Assembly (NCBI RefSeq): GCF_000341285.1
Contig: NW_005178417.1
Location: 1 to 64,000, forward strand
Source: Galdieria sulphuraria
Taxonomy: Eukaryota; Rhodophyta; Bangiophyceae; Galdieriales; Galdieriaceae
DNA: 64,000 nt
Direction: 5' to 3'
A model generated the notes under the pieces. The model ran no database searches, had not been told where the DNA came from, and saw only the letters and a program-made list of their open reading frames with translations. Each line of letters starts with the position of its first letter. The first letter of the stretch is position 1. A program made the position numbers and the translations under genes. Positions 33,993-44,088 of this stretch are shown piece by piece.

Positions 33993-35201
33993 TTATTCAG
34001 TAAGAAATTTATCAAGAAATTGTTGTACTTCATCGGGATTTCTTAAACGGTACTTTGCACCTGTAGGTCTAGATATTTCTGTAACCACAATACCAATTCC
34101 ATTTTCTACTTGAAGAACTTGAAAAGCATCTTCATCTGTTATATCGTCACCAAAATACAAAGGAAAAAAGGGAGAGTCACTACTTTCCGAATACCAACTG
34201 GCTTGTGACTTGTGCGTTTCGAGATTGTTTTGTAGGAAAATCTCTTCCATGTTTTCGAGAGGTGAAGAAGAAAGAGAAAGATCCTGATACTCTGCCAAAA
34301 ATTGGGTCTCCTTAATCTTCTCATTTAGCGGCACTTTATCATTCCATGATTCCGAAATTCCCTTACTGAAGATATGCAGTAACCAACGCACCGCTTGTCC
34401 TTTATTCCAGTTGAGCAGGAGACGAATTTCGAATACTTTCCGTCCAAAAGTTTTCTCAAGTTGGTCTCGAAACGGTTCCACGATTCTATCAATTTCACTT
34501 TCCAAACGGTCCACTTCCATTTGAACATCTCCTGACTCCGAATCTCTTGAGACTATATTCCTGTAGTGAATAGAAAGTGAAAAGGCGTTATCCTCCAATG
34601 TCACTCCCTTAAACTTGGGTAAAACTTCCGACATAATTCTCATTCGAACTTCTCTTAGAGTCGGCAAAAAAGATTCAGCCAACTTAGGATGGTACGATAT
34701 ATCTCCACCAACTTCGTCTGAAGGAACGCCAATGTCAAAACCATGACTACCAGCATATAACAAGCCACTAACACCTTGTAGGTCAACTAACTCCTTCAAT
34801 TTCTTGCGAGAACGGCCAGATATTATTGCTACTGCATACTTTTCTGCCAAACGTCTCAAAGTTTCGTGCATTTCGGTTGTTAATGTAGCCATGTCTGGAT
34901 TGGACACAATGTTTGCGAGAGTTCCGTCAAAATCAAGAAAAAATATTGGTCTGTAACCGTTAATCTTATTCTTTATCTCTTGTAATCTTTCTAAAGCGCT
35001 TGCCAACCTCAAAGCATCTGAAGCTGCTGGAGAAGACAGTTTTGACAAGGTTCTAAAACTGGAAGACGACGGTACGTGAATATTTCGAGACTGTTGGGGA
35101 CTTGGAATATTCTTATTCAGAGTGGCTTTACCTCTAGAAGTTGAAAGTAAGCCAACTTCTTCTATGTTTCCCTTCCTTGGCGACCTGTTGCCACTACGCA
35201 T
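33993..35201 (-). CDS. Trehalose-6-phosphate phosphatase (HAD superfamily)
   Basis: Hydrolyses trehalose 6-phosphate to trehalose. Single exon of 402 residues. HAD motif I is FFLDFDGTLANIV (nucleophile and acid/base Asp), motif II AVAIISGRSRKKL, followed by GLLYAGSHGFDIGV; the motif III lysine lies in LNWNKGQAVRWLL, and motif IV in PLYFGDDITDEDAF. A Ser/Lys-rich N-terminal 75 residues precede the domain. There is no glycosyltransferase (TPS) domain in the protein and no TPS gene in the window. An insert between the motif III lysine and motif IV is acidic and Ser-rich. Confidence 0.88.
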   Translation of the reverse strand: MRSGNRSPRKGNIEEVGLLSTSRGKATLNKNIPSPQQSRNIHVPSSSSFRTLSKLSSPAASDALRLASALERLQEIKNKINGYRPIFFLDFDGTLANIVSNPDMATLTTEMHETLRRLAEKYAVAIISGRSRKKLKELVDLQGVSGLLYAGSHGFDIGVPSDEVGGDISYHPKLAESFLPTLREVRMRIMSEVLPKFKGVTLEDNAFSLSIHYRNIVSRDSESGDVQMEVDRLESEIDRIVEPFRDQLEKTFGRKVFEIRLLLNWNKGQAVRWLLHIFSKGISESWNDKVPLNEKIKETQFLAEYQDLSLSSSPLENMEEIFLQNNLETHKSQASWYSESSDSPFFPLYFGDDITDEDAFQVLQVENGIGIVVTEISRPTGAKYRLRNPDEVQQFLDKFLTE

Positions 35202-35745
35202 CTTACAACGACACAGCCAAGGATAGAGTTGGATCCAATAACACCGAATGGGTGAATTAGAACATCACAAGGATTAGCTCAAATTTCTAGAAACCATGCA
35301 AATGGGAGAGGGACGTAATGAGAGAAGGGATGGTAAAGAAAGGCTGGCAATAGCATGCCTGTATCAATATTAATTTGGGCCGATATTTACCTCAAACTTG
35401 AACCCTTACGGCAACCGACGAGAGACACAACTAAGCACTTAATGTTTGGAACGCATCAAAAAGGTTGCTGTAATCGGGTCTTTTGTTCAAACAATGGTTT
35501 CCTATTATTCAATGATACCTGTTTTAGAAAGTTTGAAAGGTTTGTGTCCCGTGGTTTTCGAATAGAAAGCTGACAAACTTTATACGACTAGATCATTTGA
35601 AACAATTCAATATCCAAACTATATTCATTGAGATAAATATGACGATGAATAGATGTTGTCATTCAACTGTAGACTAGAAAATGTAGATAAATGGCTACGA
35701 ATATTGGTTCGATTGTTCTATATTTTCTAGGCTTTCATCAACAGT
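35202..35745. other. Intergenic region upstream of the phosphatase gene
   Basis: About 540 bases between two minus-strand genes. A 72-codon plus ORF (35355-35573) has no recognisable features and I do not accept it as a gene. Confidence 0.4.
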
Positions 35746-37461
35746 CTATATGGAGCCGTTGATAGTAGTTGCGTTTGATTCTTCGTTGAGACTACCATCA
35801 TTCTTTTCTATGATATCCTTATCCAATGCTTCCGATGCATTTCCATCCGAATATTCATTCTCGTTCATGTACAGAGCATCAACCGATTCTGAAAAGAGGG
35901 AAATATCATCCACAAAATTTCTATAATACAATGAGACATGAAGTCTTCCATCGGAACCTACAGATTCTTGTAAAGGAACCCATAACTCCGTATTCTTTCC
36001 TTCAACCAGCGAAGAAATCATTACTTCAAAAGTTCCAATAGTACGATATCGCATTCCATAACGATCCATTACTTCAAATAGAATGGAATCGTTTTCTGGA
36101 TCTCGAACAAGCATTTCAAACTGTTGATTCCAAACAGGATCGCCCTTGCGTCCAAGTTCAGAAGTGTTTTTGTCACTTTTACTGCGAGTAGTATTGTCTG
36201 CAACTGTAATACGACAAAAAGGGTTGGAGAGACCCAAAGTCGTGGTTCCTACGAGACTAACTGCTCCATACAATAGAATATTTACTACACCGACATAGTC
36301 CTTCTTCTTCTTTGATAATTTCTTCAAAATAGATCTTTTAATATTCGAATCCGGCTGCAACTTGAAAACTATCAGACGATTGGGCAGTACCATACGCTTT
36401 GGAATTTCAACGGTTAATAGTCTTCGCAAAAAGACTCTCAAACCAGGAACTTCCATGATATCAACAATCTTGAATGGCTTGAGCACTAAACTCAACCTAG
36501 GTTGTCTGACAAGTGCTAAAGATATGTCTCCTATGAATGGTTTCTCTTGTGTTAGACGCAAATGAACTCGAAAAGTAGCATCGACATCCAGTCCACTAAC
36601 TATCACTGGAATATGAAGACAAAATCGTCGAAAAGGTCCGATACGAACCAATAACAATAGTTTTGCGTCACCGTCATATCTAAAATCGAACTCATATACA
36701 AGTTCAGTATCGGATCTGGTGGGAAGAGCTTCTACACCAAAAATTAGAGGTGAACGTCCTCCCAATTCAAAACTTTCTACATCTATGGATTGCAACAGAG
36801 GTCTTCTTTCTTCTTCGAGTGCGTCTTGAATAACTTTTTGTAATATCTTCATTGCCTCGGGTTGCAGAATGTCATTGAACAACTTCCAACATCTTTTCAA
36901 CGATGCATTGAGCCATTCGACAGTTTCTTTTTCTTGTTGAATTGTGGAAACACGTGTAAAGCTATCATTACGGAATCGAGTTGTATTGTTATTCATTTGG
37001 ATATTAGAATTGACTTTAGAAGACGTCTTGTTCTTGCCTACACGTGGAGTATGGAAGACAGAAATAAATATCGATAGGATGAAAGATACCCAATCATATA
37101 GTAACTGCGCAAACTTCACTACTAGAATTGTCAAACAAAAAGATAAAACAAGAATACGAAATCCTTGAGGAAAGAAAGGCTGTTTTTTGGAATAGAGGGG
37201 GTCCAAAGGTTGTTCTTTCCATAGTCTGTCGAGTTCCCGTTGTAAAAAGAATAGCTTTGTTTGGAGATTATCGAATAAAAACTTTAGTTTCCTTTCCATG
37301 AAGTGATAGTTACTGGATAAACTCTTCGGAATAGCCAAGGAAAGTATCTGAAGTTGGTTTCCATTCGAACGCTTCGAAATTGGTTGTGTTTTCCAGTGTT
37401 TCTTAGATAAAGAATTGAAGTTCATCATTCTCCAAAGGTAACACATACATGATACCTTCAT
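35746..37461 (-). CDS. SMP-domain plus C2-domain lipid-transfer protein (E-Syt/tricalbin-like)
   Basis: Tethers the ER to another membrane and moves glycerolipids. The ATG at 37461 gives MKVSCMCYLWRMMNF; the ORF opens earlier at a GTG. A membrane hairpin (FRILVLSFCLTILVVKFAQL and following) precedes the SMP domain: ETVEWLNASLKRCWKLFND, FELGGRSPLIFGVEALPTRS, LHIPVIVSGLDVDATFRVHL, VPGLRVFLRRLLTVEIPKRM. One C2 domain follows (VGVVNILLYGAVSLVGTTTL, GDPVWNQQFEMLVRDPENDS). The calcium-binding loops are partly conserved at best. About 570 residues, intronless or nearly so. Confidence 0.82.
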   Translation of the reverse strand: MKVSCMCYLWRMMNFNSLSKKHWKTQPISKRSNGNQLQILSLAIPKSLSSNYHFMERKLKFLFDNLQTKLFFLQRELDRLWKEQPLDPLYSKKQPFFPQGFRILVLSFCLTILVVKFAQLLYDWVSFILSIFISVFHTPRVGKNKTSSKVNSNIQMNNNTTRFRNDSFTRVSTIQQEKETVEWLNASLKRCWKLFNDILQPEAMKILQKVIQDALEEERRPLLQSIDVESFELGGRSPLIFGVEALPTRSDTELVYEFDFRYDGDAKLLLLVRIGPFRRFCLHIPVIVSGLDVDATFRVHLRLTQEKPFIGDISLALVRQPRLSLVLKPFKIVDIMEVPGLRVFLRRLLTVEIPKRMVLPNRLIVFKLQPDSNIKRSILKKLSKKKKDYVGVVNILLYGAVSLVGTTTLGLSNPFCRITVADNTTRSKSDKNTSELGRKGDPVWNQQFEMLVRDPENDSILFEVMDRYGMRYRTIGTFEVMISSLVEGKNTELWVPLQESVGSDGRLHVSLYYRNFVDDISLFSESVDALYMNENEYSDGNASEALDKDIIEKNDGSLNEESNATTINGSI

Positions 37462-37834
37462 ATTCTTACAAGAGTCCACGGAAGAAGGAAAACAAACAAG
37501 TTGCAGTATTGCTTAAGAAGGAGATGCGCAATGATCTGCATGACACATTCTTTTCAGACTGATTTGGATAACGGTCACTTTAGAAGATGATGTATTCAAA
37601 TCTTTTGTTTGTTTGGAACAATACAACCACACTATAGATAGTTGATTACGTTACTATCCTTTATATATAAGCTGCTATTAAGATTCAAAGCAGACTCTTC
37701 CACACATTCTTTGGAATGTATCTTCTTCAATAGCAATTTTCTATATGATTTCCTGCATTATTTAACTATACAAAAACATATTGAACAAAGATAAGATTTA
37801 GGCAATCTGAGCAGATTGCATTCTATTATTCACG
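37462..37834. other. Divergent promoter region, SMP-C2 gene and PEBA
   Basis: About 370 bases between two divergent starts. A TATATAA-like element lies near 37660-37670. Nothing else stands out. Confidence 0.4.
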
Positions 37835-38829
37835 ATGTTTGTTTTGAACATTTTTTCAACGACTCACAAACAAAGAGGACTTAACCGTGCTTCTTGTCCT
37901 CCACTCGGCAACTACAGCAATAACCATACTTTAGCTTATAGAGTCAAGTGTATTTCTGAAGAAACTCGGGATTCCAATTCTCTTGTCAGTTCCTTGAATA
38001 GAAAGTTGTGGAAAACCTCCGTTGCAGGAAGTGATATTCCTATGATTTATTCTCCTTTTTTAGAAGATATGCAGAATACTTTATTTGCTTCTTTTGAAAC
38101 GGTTGAAGACTATCCTTTGTCAGAGTTTTTGGCAAGTGCTCAAAGCAGCAAGAAGGTAAGAAATCCACTTGGGGTCCGTTTCTGTAGTTGCTTCTAGCTG
38201 TTTACTATTAGCCAGCTCGAATAGAATCTTGGTGCTATCAGTGTCCAAAGTTTCGAAAAATACGTTTAACTTATTTGGATGCAGGAGTTGCTGCTCAAGT
38301 GTTTAATGCAGTATGGTATCCAATATCGAGTTTAGAACTTCCTATACTGGGGGTAGACTTTCTATCGTTTGGGGGCAAAAATGTCTTGTGTGTTATGGAC
38401 TTTCAACCTTTGATGAATGATCAGTATTATCTTGATAAATATATACAGCCACTTCATCCCATTCGAGAAAGATATGCAGATCTTGCTGGAAGAATGTCGA
38501 GTCGTTTTTATGATGAAAATCGGTTTTTTTCAAAGGAGTTGTTGTTTGGTAGATTTGATTCCACGAAACCTATCTACGAAAGACTGTTTCCTGCCTTTCG
38601 AGAATATTTAGACTTGTATATCACACTTGCAAAACAAACAGTTGAAGATGACAAGTCTCGATCAATCATTTGGCAATTACAATGTGAATATGATCGATAT
38701 TCAGCAGAGAAGGATCCTGCTATGAGCTTGTTTCGATCTTACTTTGGAAGTACTTGGGCACATCGCTTTGTTTATGAATTTCTGTTTGAAAACAGTCGTT
38801 ATGAGAGCAGTCTAGATAATAAGACTTGA
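37835..38829 (+). CDS. PEBA: 15,16-dihydrobiliverdin:ferredoxin oxidoreductase (PebA)
   Basis: Ferredoxin-dependent reduction of biliverdin IXalpha, the first step from biliverdin to phycoerythrobilin in the plastid. Two exons (intron after AGCAAGAAG). About 90 Ser/Arg-rich residues form a transit peptide. The mature region reads ARIESWCYQCPKFRKIRLTY, LDAGVAAQVFNAVWYP, ELPILGVDFLSFGGKN, VLCVMDFQPLMNDQYYLDKY, YDRYSAEKDPAMSLFRSYFG and HRFVYEFLF. The GVD aspartate corresponds to Asp84 of cyanobacterial PebA. Motifs fit PebA better than PebB or PcyA (for example QVFNAV, GVD, DFQPL). Targeting is inferred. Confidence 0.85.
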
Positions 38830-38871
38830 ATATCTTATAAATAGTTTTATTGTTTACTGGTTGAGTATTTC

Positions 38872-39562
38872 TTAGTTATCCTCCTGCCTATTCCAATGAT
38901 TATACAAATCATGTTCATTGTCTACATCACATTCTGATACTCGAGAATAGTTTATACTCTTTGACTGTTCTTCTTTATGATAATCATGCTTGTTTTCTAT
39001 TCCTAAACTAGTTTGCTCCTGTAGAAGCAACTCTTCACTAATTTCTGCCTCCTCGCACTCACAATTTGTAACACAACTCCCAAATAAACTAGAAACATAA
39101 GATACTCCGAGGTCTGTTGTTTTAGGAACATTTTTAGTGGTAGGTGAACAAGTAGAAGAAGAAAGGGAACAAGGCAAACCATCATAATAGTCCATCCTTT
39201 GGCTAGGCATGTCCAAATATTTTTCAGCAAAAGCTAAAAAGCTATATCCAGTTACTGAATGCTGACTCCCAGTTGCATCTGAAAGGTTATTAAGAGACCC
39301 ACTTTTTTCCAAATCCACAGGAGTCCCTTTTAGAGACAAAGAAAACGTATTAGGTGATAATACTGTAGAGAGGTATATATCGGAGTACTCTATATCTACT
39401 ATTCCATTGGATATAATATCCTCCATATATACACTTTTTGTATTACAGACCCTCTTCACTTCCTCGAAAAAATATCCCAAAAGCAGCTCATCACATTTTT
39501 GACGAAAATGGAACGGAAATCACAACGTGTCTCGATCACAACACGTCATCTTCGTCACTCAT
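38872..39562 (-). CDS. Hypothetical Ser/Glu-rich protein
   Basis: I do not recognise it. The main exon encodes LLLGYFFEEVKRVCNTKSVY, a Ser-rich middle (SLSSSTCSPTTKNVPKTTD) and an acidic C-terminus ending LYNHWNRQEDN. A plausible first exon is MSDEDD at 39562, joined by an intron ending gatgag before CTGCTTTTG; other starts are possible. No domain, membrane helix or signal peptide is visible. Confidence 0.45.
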
Positions 39563-39685
39563 TTTTTCTCATCCAAAAAGTGACCGGGACACGCTCTCCG
39601 TGGCTGCTACTCACCGAGAGACTTGTGTGATTCCTCCTCTTCTTCCGATCCATTGCTTGAATACGGAATCAAACCTAATAAAGAT

Positions 39686-40328
39686 CTAATGAATATCATT
39701 TGAATTCACAACTAAAATGTATTTACTTGGTAAAATACAAGACTCAGCTGACTCAACCCTATCATAGAAACAATATCAGTATACAAAAGTAAATAAAAAA
39801 ACACTCGCACTTGGCTCGTTTCTCTTTCGTTTTCAAATATCTTGGTAGCCTTCCAAACTTGCGCTTTCCTGCACTTGGCACAGAAATACTTTTGCTAAAA
39901 CCGAAGTCCGTATCCCGTTCTCTCGTTACCTGTTCTTGTGCAGTTAATAATACCGTGTTGTGACGTCGTTCCTTAAACTTTTCCACTTGTTCATCTAGTG
40001 AACGAAAACTCTCCTCCTTTTTCTTCTTTAACTGATCCAAAAACTCGATGTCTTCATCTTCTAAAACTACAGGTGCTTTTATGGAACCAGGTGTCTCTTC
40101 CCAGTCACTATTTTCGTCTTGTTCACGTTGTCTTCTCAACTGTTCATAAAAAGACTTGTCTTCCTTTTCACTATTCTTGGAAAAATAGGGTGCCCTTTTT
40201 TGACTAGGAACTCTTTCATAGTGGTCACTTTGTTCTTTTCTGATAGAAGAAGAAGGGTTGGGAAACACTTGGTCTACTGAACGTGATATCGGAGCTTGGC
40301 GATGAGACCGACGACTATCCATTCTCAT
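39686..40328 (-). CDS. NIP30/FAM192A (PSME3IP1)-domain protein
   Basis: Human PSME3IP1 binds the nuclear proteasome activator PA28gamma. The region DKSFYEQLRRQREQDENSDW, VLEDEDIEFLDQLKKKKEES and SLDEQVEKFKERR matches the NIP30 domain layout (SLYERLQEQK..., LDEDETNFLDEV). The ATG at 40328 gives MRMDSRRSHRQ; the ORF opens at a TTG at 40352. After AAACGAGCCAA an intron leads to a last exon VESAESCILPSKYILVVNSN ending at TAG (39686-39688); without splicing the frame runs into a hydrophobic tail that looks intronic. Nuclear and highly charged, about 200 residues. Confidence 0.55.
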
Positions 40329-40415
40329 TCCTTCGTAATATAATAAACACAAATATCGAAAGATGATTTATAAAGCTATTTGTTTTGGAATAAGAAAAAA
40401 AGGAGTATAGCGAAC

Positions 40416-40695
40416 TTTACGTTTAAAATTTTCAGACACTTTACAAATAAAACCGTCGAATGTAACGAAGAAAACCTTCTATGCCAGATTCCACTTTGCT
40501 GTAGAAATCGGGATAGCGAACTTTCTCGTCTATATTATTACTATTGGCGCTCTCAGGAGTTCTAAACAAACTGCAGTATATCGTTTAGAGAACGAGACAG
40601 CGCCAAAACATAACCGTTCAGTGGAACCAACTCCATCAACAACATGGTTAGTTTTATTCAACAAATGTGAAAATACATTTAAGATACTACAATAG
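40416..40695 (+). other. Orphan open frame, possible exon of a small membrane protein
   Basis: A 93-codon open stretch without ATG reads KPSNVTKKTFYARFHFAVEI and GIANFLVYIITIGALRSSKQ, with one likely membrane helix, then a polar tail ending at TAG inside the 3' end of the GH30 gene. An upstream ATG (40363, MIYKAICFGIRKKG) would need an intron of only about 31 bases in the wrong phase. It may be a real exon with an unseen start, or chance. Confidence 0.25.
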
Positions 40696-42049
40696 TGGTA
40701 ACTGAGTTGTTTGCCATCGACAAAGATAATCGTCGTTGCAACGGCCATCGTTGATAAAATCCAATTCTTTCCATATTCTCATGTGAACTCGTTCGATAAA
40801 CGGAAATTTGTGCAAAACTTTCTCTATCAAAATCCTTGAAACAAAGATGATATGTGTTCGACTGTCTCTGTACATGAACTAAAACAATTTTGGCTTCATC
40901 TGGTGACCGAAATGCCACGGTCGTATCATCATCTATATCAATCTGCTGAAAGCCTGGACGAATAAACTTGCTAAACTGTAACATGATATAAAACTTCTTT
41001 TGAATAGTGAAAGAATCATTTCCAGTCGGTTGATTAAGATTACAAACTAAAAACCCCCAATGAGGAGCAGAAGAATCCTCCACAGCTTGCCAATATATCC
41101 AAGCATTTGCATGAAGCTCCTTCAAATCAGAGATTATTGTCTGTGCAAGACTTATGCCAGAACCATCATTATCTCCATATTCTGAAACCCATAACAATTT
41201 ACGTCTTTTGGAACACATATCCAACAGATTCCTACGTCCCTTTGCATTGTAAGTGTGCGTATTGATACGATTCAGTTGTGATAGCGTTTGTGACGAATAA
41301 CTATTCACAAGCCTTTTAGCCTCTTCTACACTGTAAGTATCTGGCGCGGCAATACAATAGCCCAAGTTCCATTTTCGAATCTGATGATAGAGACTGTCTA
41401 TTACTTTCTCTTGCAAACGACAGTCAAAATAGCAACCTTCTTGTCTTCCTCCAAGTTTCCACCAACTAGACAGAGGTTCATTGAATGGTTCTATACTTTC
41501 ACATTGGATATGACAACTATTCTCTATTAGTTGAGTACTTCTACACAGATATTCTGCAAAATTGTCCACTTGGTTCTCGACCAAGTTGTTTTCCGATGAC
41601 ATTCTTGCTCCTGTTACACTACCACTCTTCGTCATAAAATAGGGAGGGGAATTGGAAAATACTTCCAACTTGTCAACTCCTCTTTTCACAGCTGCTTGAA
41701 GAAACCACAACTGGCCGGCATCTTGTTCAAGTGAAAGAGAACTAACTTGATTGGCACTTGTATATAGACCAGGGATACAAGCTCTCGGTTCAAGTGTCAC
41801 ACGAATATTGGGATTCTCTCCTCCACCGATATTATAACGAACAATATTCAAACCCAAACCTTGTTGGACGTCAAAGAGAAGGTCTGCAATTTGTTCCTTG
41901 TATTCTGTAGGTCCCTTGCCAACCACATTAGCAAACCAAGCCAGAGAAGTTCCCCAACCTTCAAAAGTACCTACAACTGATGCTTGTCTGGAAATTTCCA
42001 AGTCTTTCAAAGGCTCGCTAAATAGCTTGGATATAAGTTCTATCATCAT
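40679..42049 (-). CDS. Glycoside hydrolase family 30 protein (endo-beta-1,6-galactanase-like)
   Basis: Single-exon, 456 residues. The substrate barrel starts FEGWGTSLAWFANVVGKG, then GLNIVRYNIGGGENPN, KLEVFSNSPPYFMTKSGSVT, the acid/base in ESIEPFNEP (Glu near 191) and the nucleophile in KLLWVSEYGDNDGSG (Glu near 290). A C-terminal beta-sandwich follows (TVAFRSPDEAKIVLVHVQRQ). The layout fits GH30 enzymes acting on beta-1,6-galactan. It has no visible signal peptide: the ATG at 42049 gives MMIELISKLFSEPLKDLEIS. Intronless in an intron-rich neighbourhood, so horizontal origin is possible. It is divergent from the thiolase gene with under 70 bases between. Confidence 0.78.
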   Translation of the reverse strand: MMIELISKLFSEPLKDLEISRQASVVGTFEGWGTSLAWFANVVGKGPTEYKEQIADLLFDVQQGLGLNIVRYNIGGGENPNIRVTLEPRACIPGLYTSANQVSSLSLEQDAGQLWFLQAAVKRGVDKLEVFSNSPPYFMTKSGSVTGARMSSENNLVENQVDNFAEYLCRSTQLIENSCHIQCESIEPFNEPLSSWWKLGGRQEGCYFDCRLQEKVIDSLYHQIRKWNLGYCIAAPDTYSVEEAKRLVNSYSSQTLSQLNRINTHTYNAKGRRNLLDMCSKRRKLLWVSEYGDNDGSGISLAQTIISDLKELHANAWIYWQAVEDSSAPHWGFLVCNLNQPTGNDSFTIQKKFYIMLQFSKFIRPGFQQIDIDDDTTVAFRSPDEAKIVLVHVQRQSNTYHLCFKDFDRESFAQISVYRTSSHENMERIGFYQRWPLQRRLSLSMANNSVTTIVVS

Positions 42050-42106
42050 CAATGCCAATCCTCAAACCAATTTCATTTTCTTAAAGAATTCTTTTTTCTA
42101 CGCAAA

Positions 42107-42115
42107 TTGGCGCCA
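42107..42115. promoter_or_regulatory. TTGGCGCCA palindrome at the thiolase start
   Basis: The palindromic core TGGCGCCA lies one base before the thiolase ATG (42117), in the short gap shared with the divergent GH30 gene. Confidence 0.4.
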
Positions 42116-42116
42116 T

Positions 42117-43424
42117 ATGAAAACACTAGATATACCAAAAGGACGTAGTGCTGTCATAGTCAGCGCTGTGAGAACCCCAATAGGTGCTATGGGAGGTGTG
42201 CTTTCTAGCGTGCCTGCAACACAACTAGGTGCTATAGCCATAAAAGGTAACGGATTTGAAGAGCAATTTTGTGATATCTGAAAGCGTTCGTAGGAGCTTT
42301 AGAAGCAGCAAAAGTTGAAGCATCCTTGGTTGAATATTGTTATATGGGAAATGTTTGCCATGCTGGTTTAGGCCAGGCACCTGCACGTCAAGCAGCTTTG
42401 GAAGCAGGGCTGTCTCCTTCTTGTTGTTGTATGACGTTGAACAAAGTGTGTGCTTCAGGTTCTCGTGCCATCGCGTTAGCAGTACAAGACATATGGCTGG
42501 GAATTGCAGATGTTGTTGTGGCTGGTGGCTTTGAAAATATGTCAATGATTCCTTATTATCTGCCAAAAGGTATTTCTCTTTGTAACCTTTGCCCATTCAC
42601 CTGAATCTCTGTTTCTTTATGTAGCGCGTTTTGGGTATCGTATGGGAAATGGGGAGCTTGTAGATGGTATGATCAAAGACGGACTATGGGATCCATATGG
42701 GGATAAGCATATGGGTAATTTTGCAGAACTCTGTGCAAAGACCTACAACTTTACTCGCGAAGACCAAGACCATTTTGCCATCTCTAGTTATAAGAGAGCT
42801 CATGAGGCCAATGAAAGTGGATTCGTGAAAGACGAGATTATAGGAGTTCCAATTGAAGATAAGAGGAAGGGAACGCAGTTTGTGCTCGATGACGAAGAGT
42901 ATACCAAAGTTCAGTACGATAAAGTTCCCAGTTTACGTCCGGTCTTCCAAAATGATGGAACCGTAACAGCTGCTAACGCCTCATCTATTAGTGATGGAGC
43001 TGCAGCTGTTGTAGTGATGTCAGAAGAAAAGGCGAATGAGTTGGGAGTTAAGATAATTGCTAGAATTTTGGGTTTTGGTGATGCTGAGCGTCCTCCAGAA
43101 GAGTTTACTGTCGCACCGTCGCTGGCGATTCCCAAGGCCTTGAAACATGCAGGCGGTATCCGTATAGAGGACGTTGACTTGTTTGAGATCAATGAGGCTT
43201 TTTCGGTTGTAGCATTAGCAAATATGAAGATATTAGGCCTGGACCCTGCCAAAGTGAATGTATTTGGAGGTGCTGTAGCTTTAGGACACCCACTCGGCTG
43301 CAGTGGTGCTCGAATAGTTGTAACTTTGTTAAATGCACTAAAGCATCGAAAAGGAAAGATTGGTGTTTCGGCTATTTGTAATGGTGGTGGTGGTGCTTCT
43401 GCTTTGGTTTTTCAAATGGAATAA
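42117..43424 (+). CDS. Acetyl-CoA acetyltransferase (thiolase)
   Basis: Condenses two acetyl-CoA to acetoacetyl-CoA, the entry to the mevalonate pathway, or runs in reverse. Three exons. It starts MKTLDIPKGRSAVIVSAVRT; the nucleophilic Cys is in TLNKVCASGSRAIALA, the catalytic His in FEINEAFSVVALANM and ALGHPLGCSGARI, and the second Cys in SAICNGGGGASALVFQ. About 400 residues, the normal length. No plastid or mitochondrial leader and no clear peroxisomal C-terminal signal (ends FQME), so a cytosolic location is likely. Introns follow GCCATAAAAG and CTGCCAAAAG. Confidence 0.9.
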
Positions 43425-43481
43425 AATAGATTTTTCATTTCGAAGACGACTCGTTGCGAATAATCCTAAGAAATATTCAAT

Positions 43482-44012
43482 ATGGTGGTACGTAACAAAT
43501 TGGCTCACTTTGGAAATATGTTTAGTTTTTTGAAAAGTTACCCTTGTCTTTATTGAAAGCTGCACAAGGTCAGCCAGTGGTTAGTTCTGTTGAGAAGTTA
43601 CCTTTGTCTTTTACTAACTTATCTACCCCAAGTTGGTTGAACTGAAGAGTGGCGACACGTACAATGGTCACTTGGTGAATATTGACTCATGGATGAACTT
43701 GAACTTGAGAGAAGTAGTATGGACTTCACGAGAAGGTGATCGCTTTTGGAAAATTGCCGAAATTTATGTACGAGGAAATACTGTCAAGTAGGTACTTTTT
43801 CGTCAACAACCTGTTCTGTTTTTGACAAGGAAAAAGGTATTTGAGAGTTCCTGAAGAAATTGTGGATACCTTGACTGATCAACAAAGTCAAACTACTGAT
43901 AAATCTTCCTCTTTTCCAAAGAATAGGAGACCTGGTTCAAGAGGTAACAAAGTTTTTAGAAGAAAGCTACTAAACAATTCTGCTCTTAGGAAAACGACGT
44001 TGGGGTTCATAA
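43482..44012 (+). CDS. LSM4: U6 snRNA-associated Sm-like protein LSM4
   Basis: Subunit of the LSM1-7 and LSM2-8 rings in mRNA decay and U6 snRNP. Exons are short, so the gene is easily missed. Exon 1 carries only the ATG (43482-43484); an intron of about 58 bases leads to [14 protein letters not shown], then [52 protein letters not shown] and [12 protein letters not shown]. The tail is [14 protein letters not shown], a short Arg/Gly end. The Sm1 and Sm2 motifs are complete. Splice sites were set by matching LSM4 sequences from memory. Confidence 0.88.
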
Positions 44013-44088
44013 CTTGAAACGAAAATGAATAACGGTTGAAGCTTTCTTGTATGAAAATAAATAGATATGAAAAAACGGGATGTTTTCA

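Noticed and set aside
35355-35573. 72-codon plus ORF between two minus-strand genes
   Set aside because: No recognisable feature, no partner exons; length is compatible with chance.
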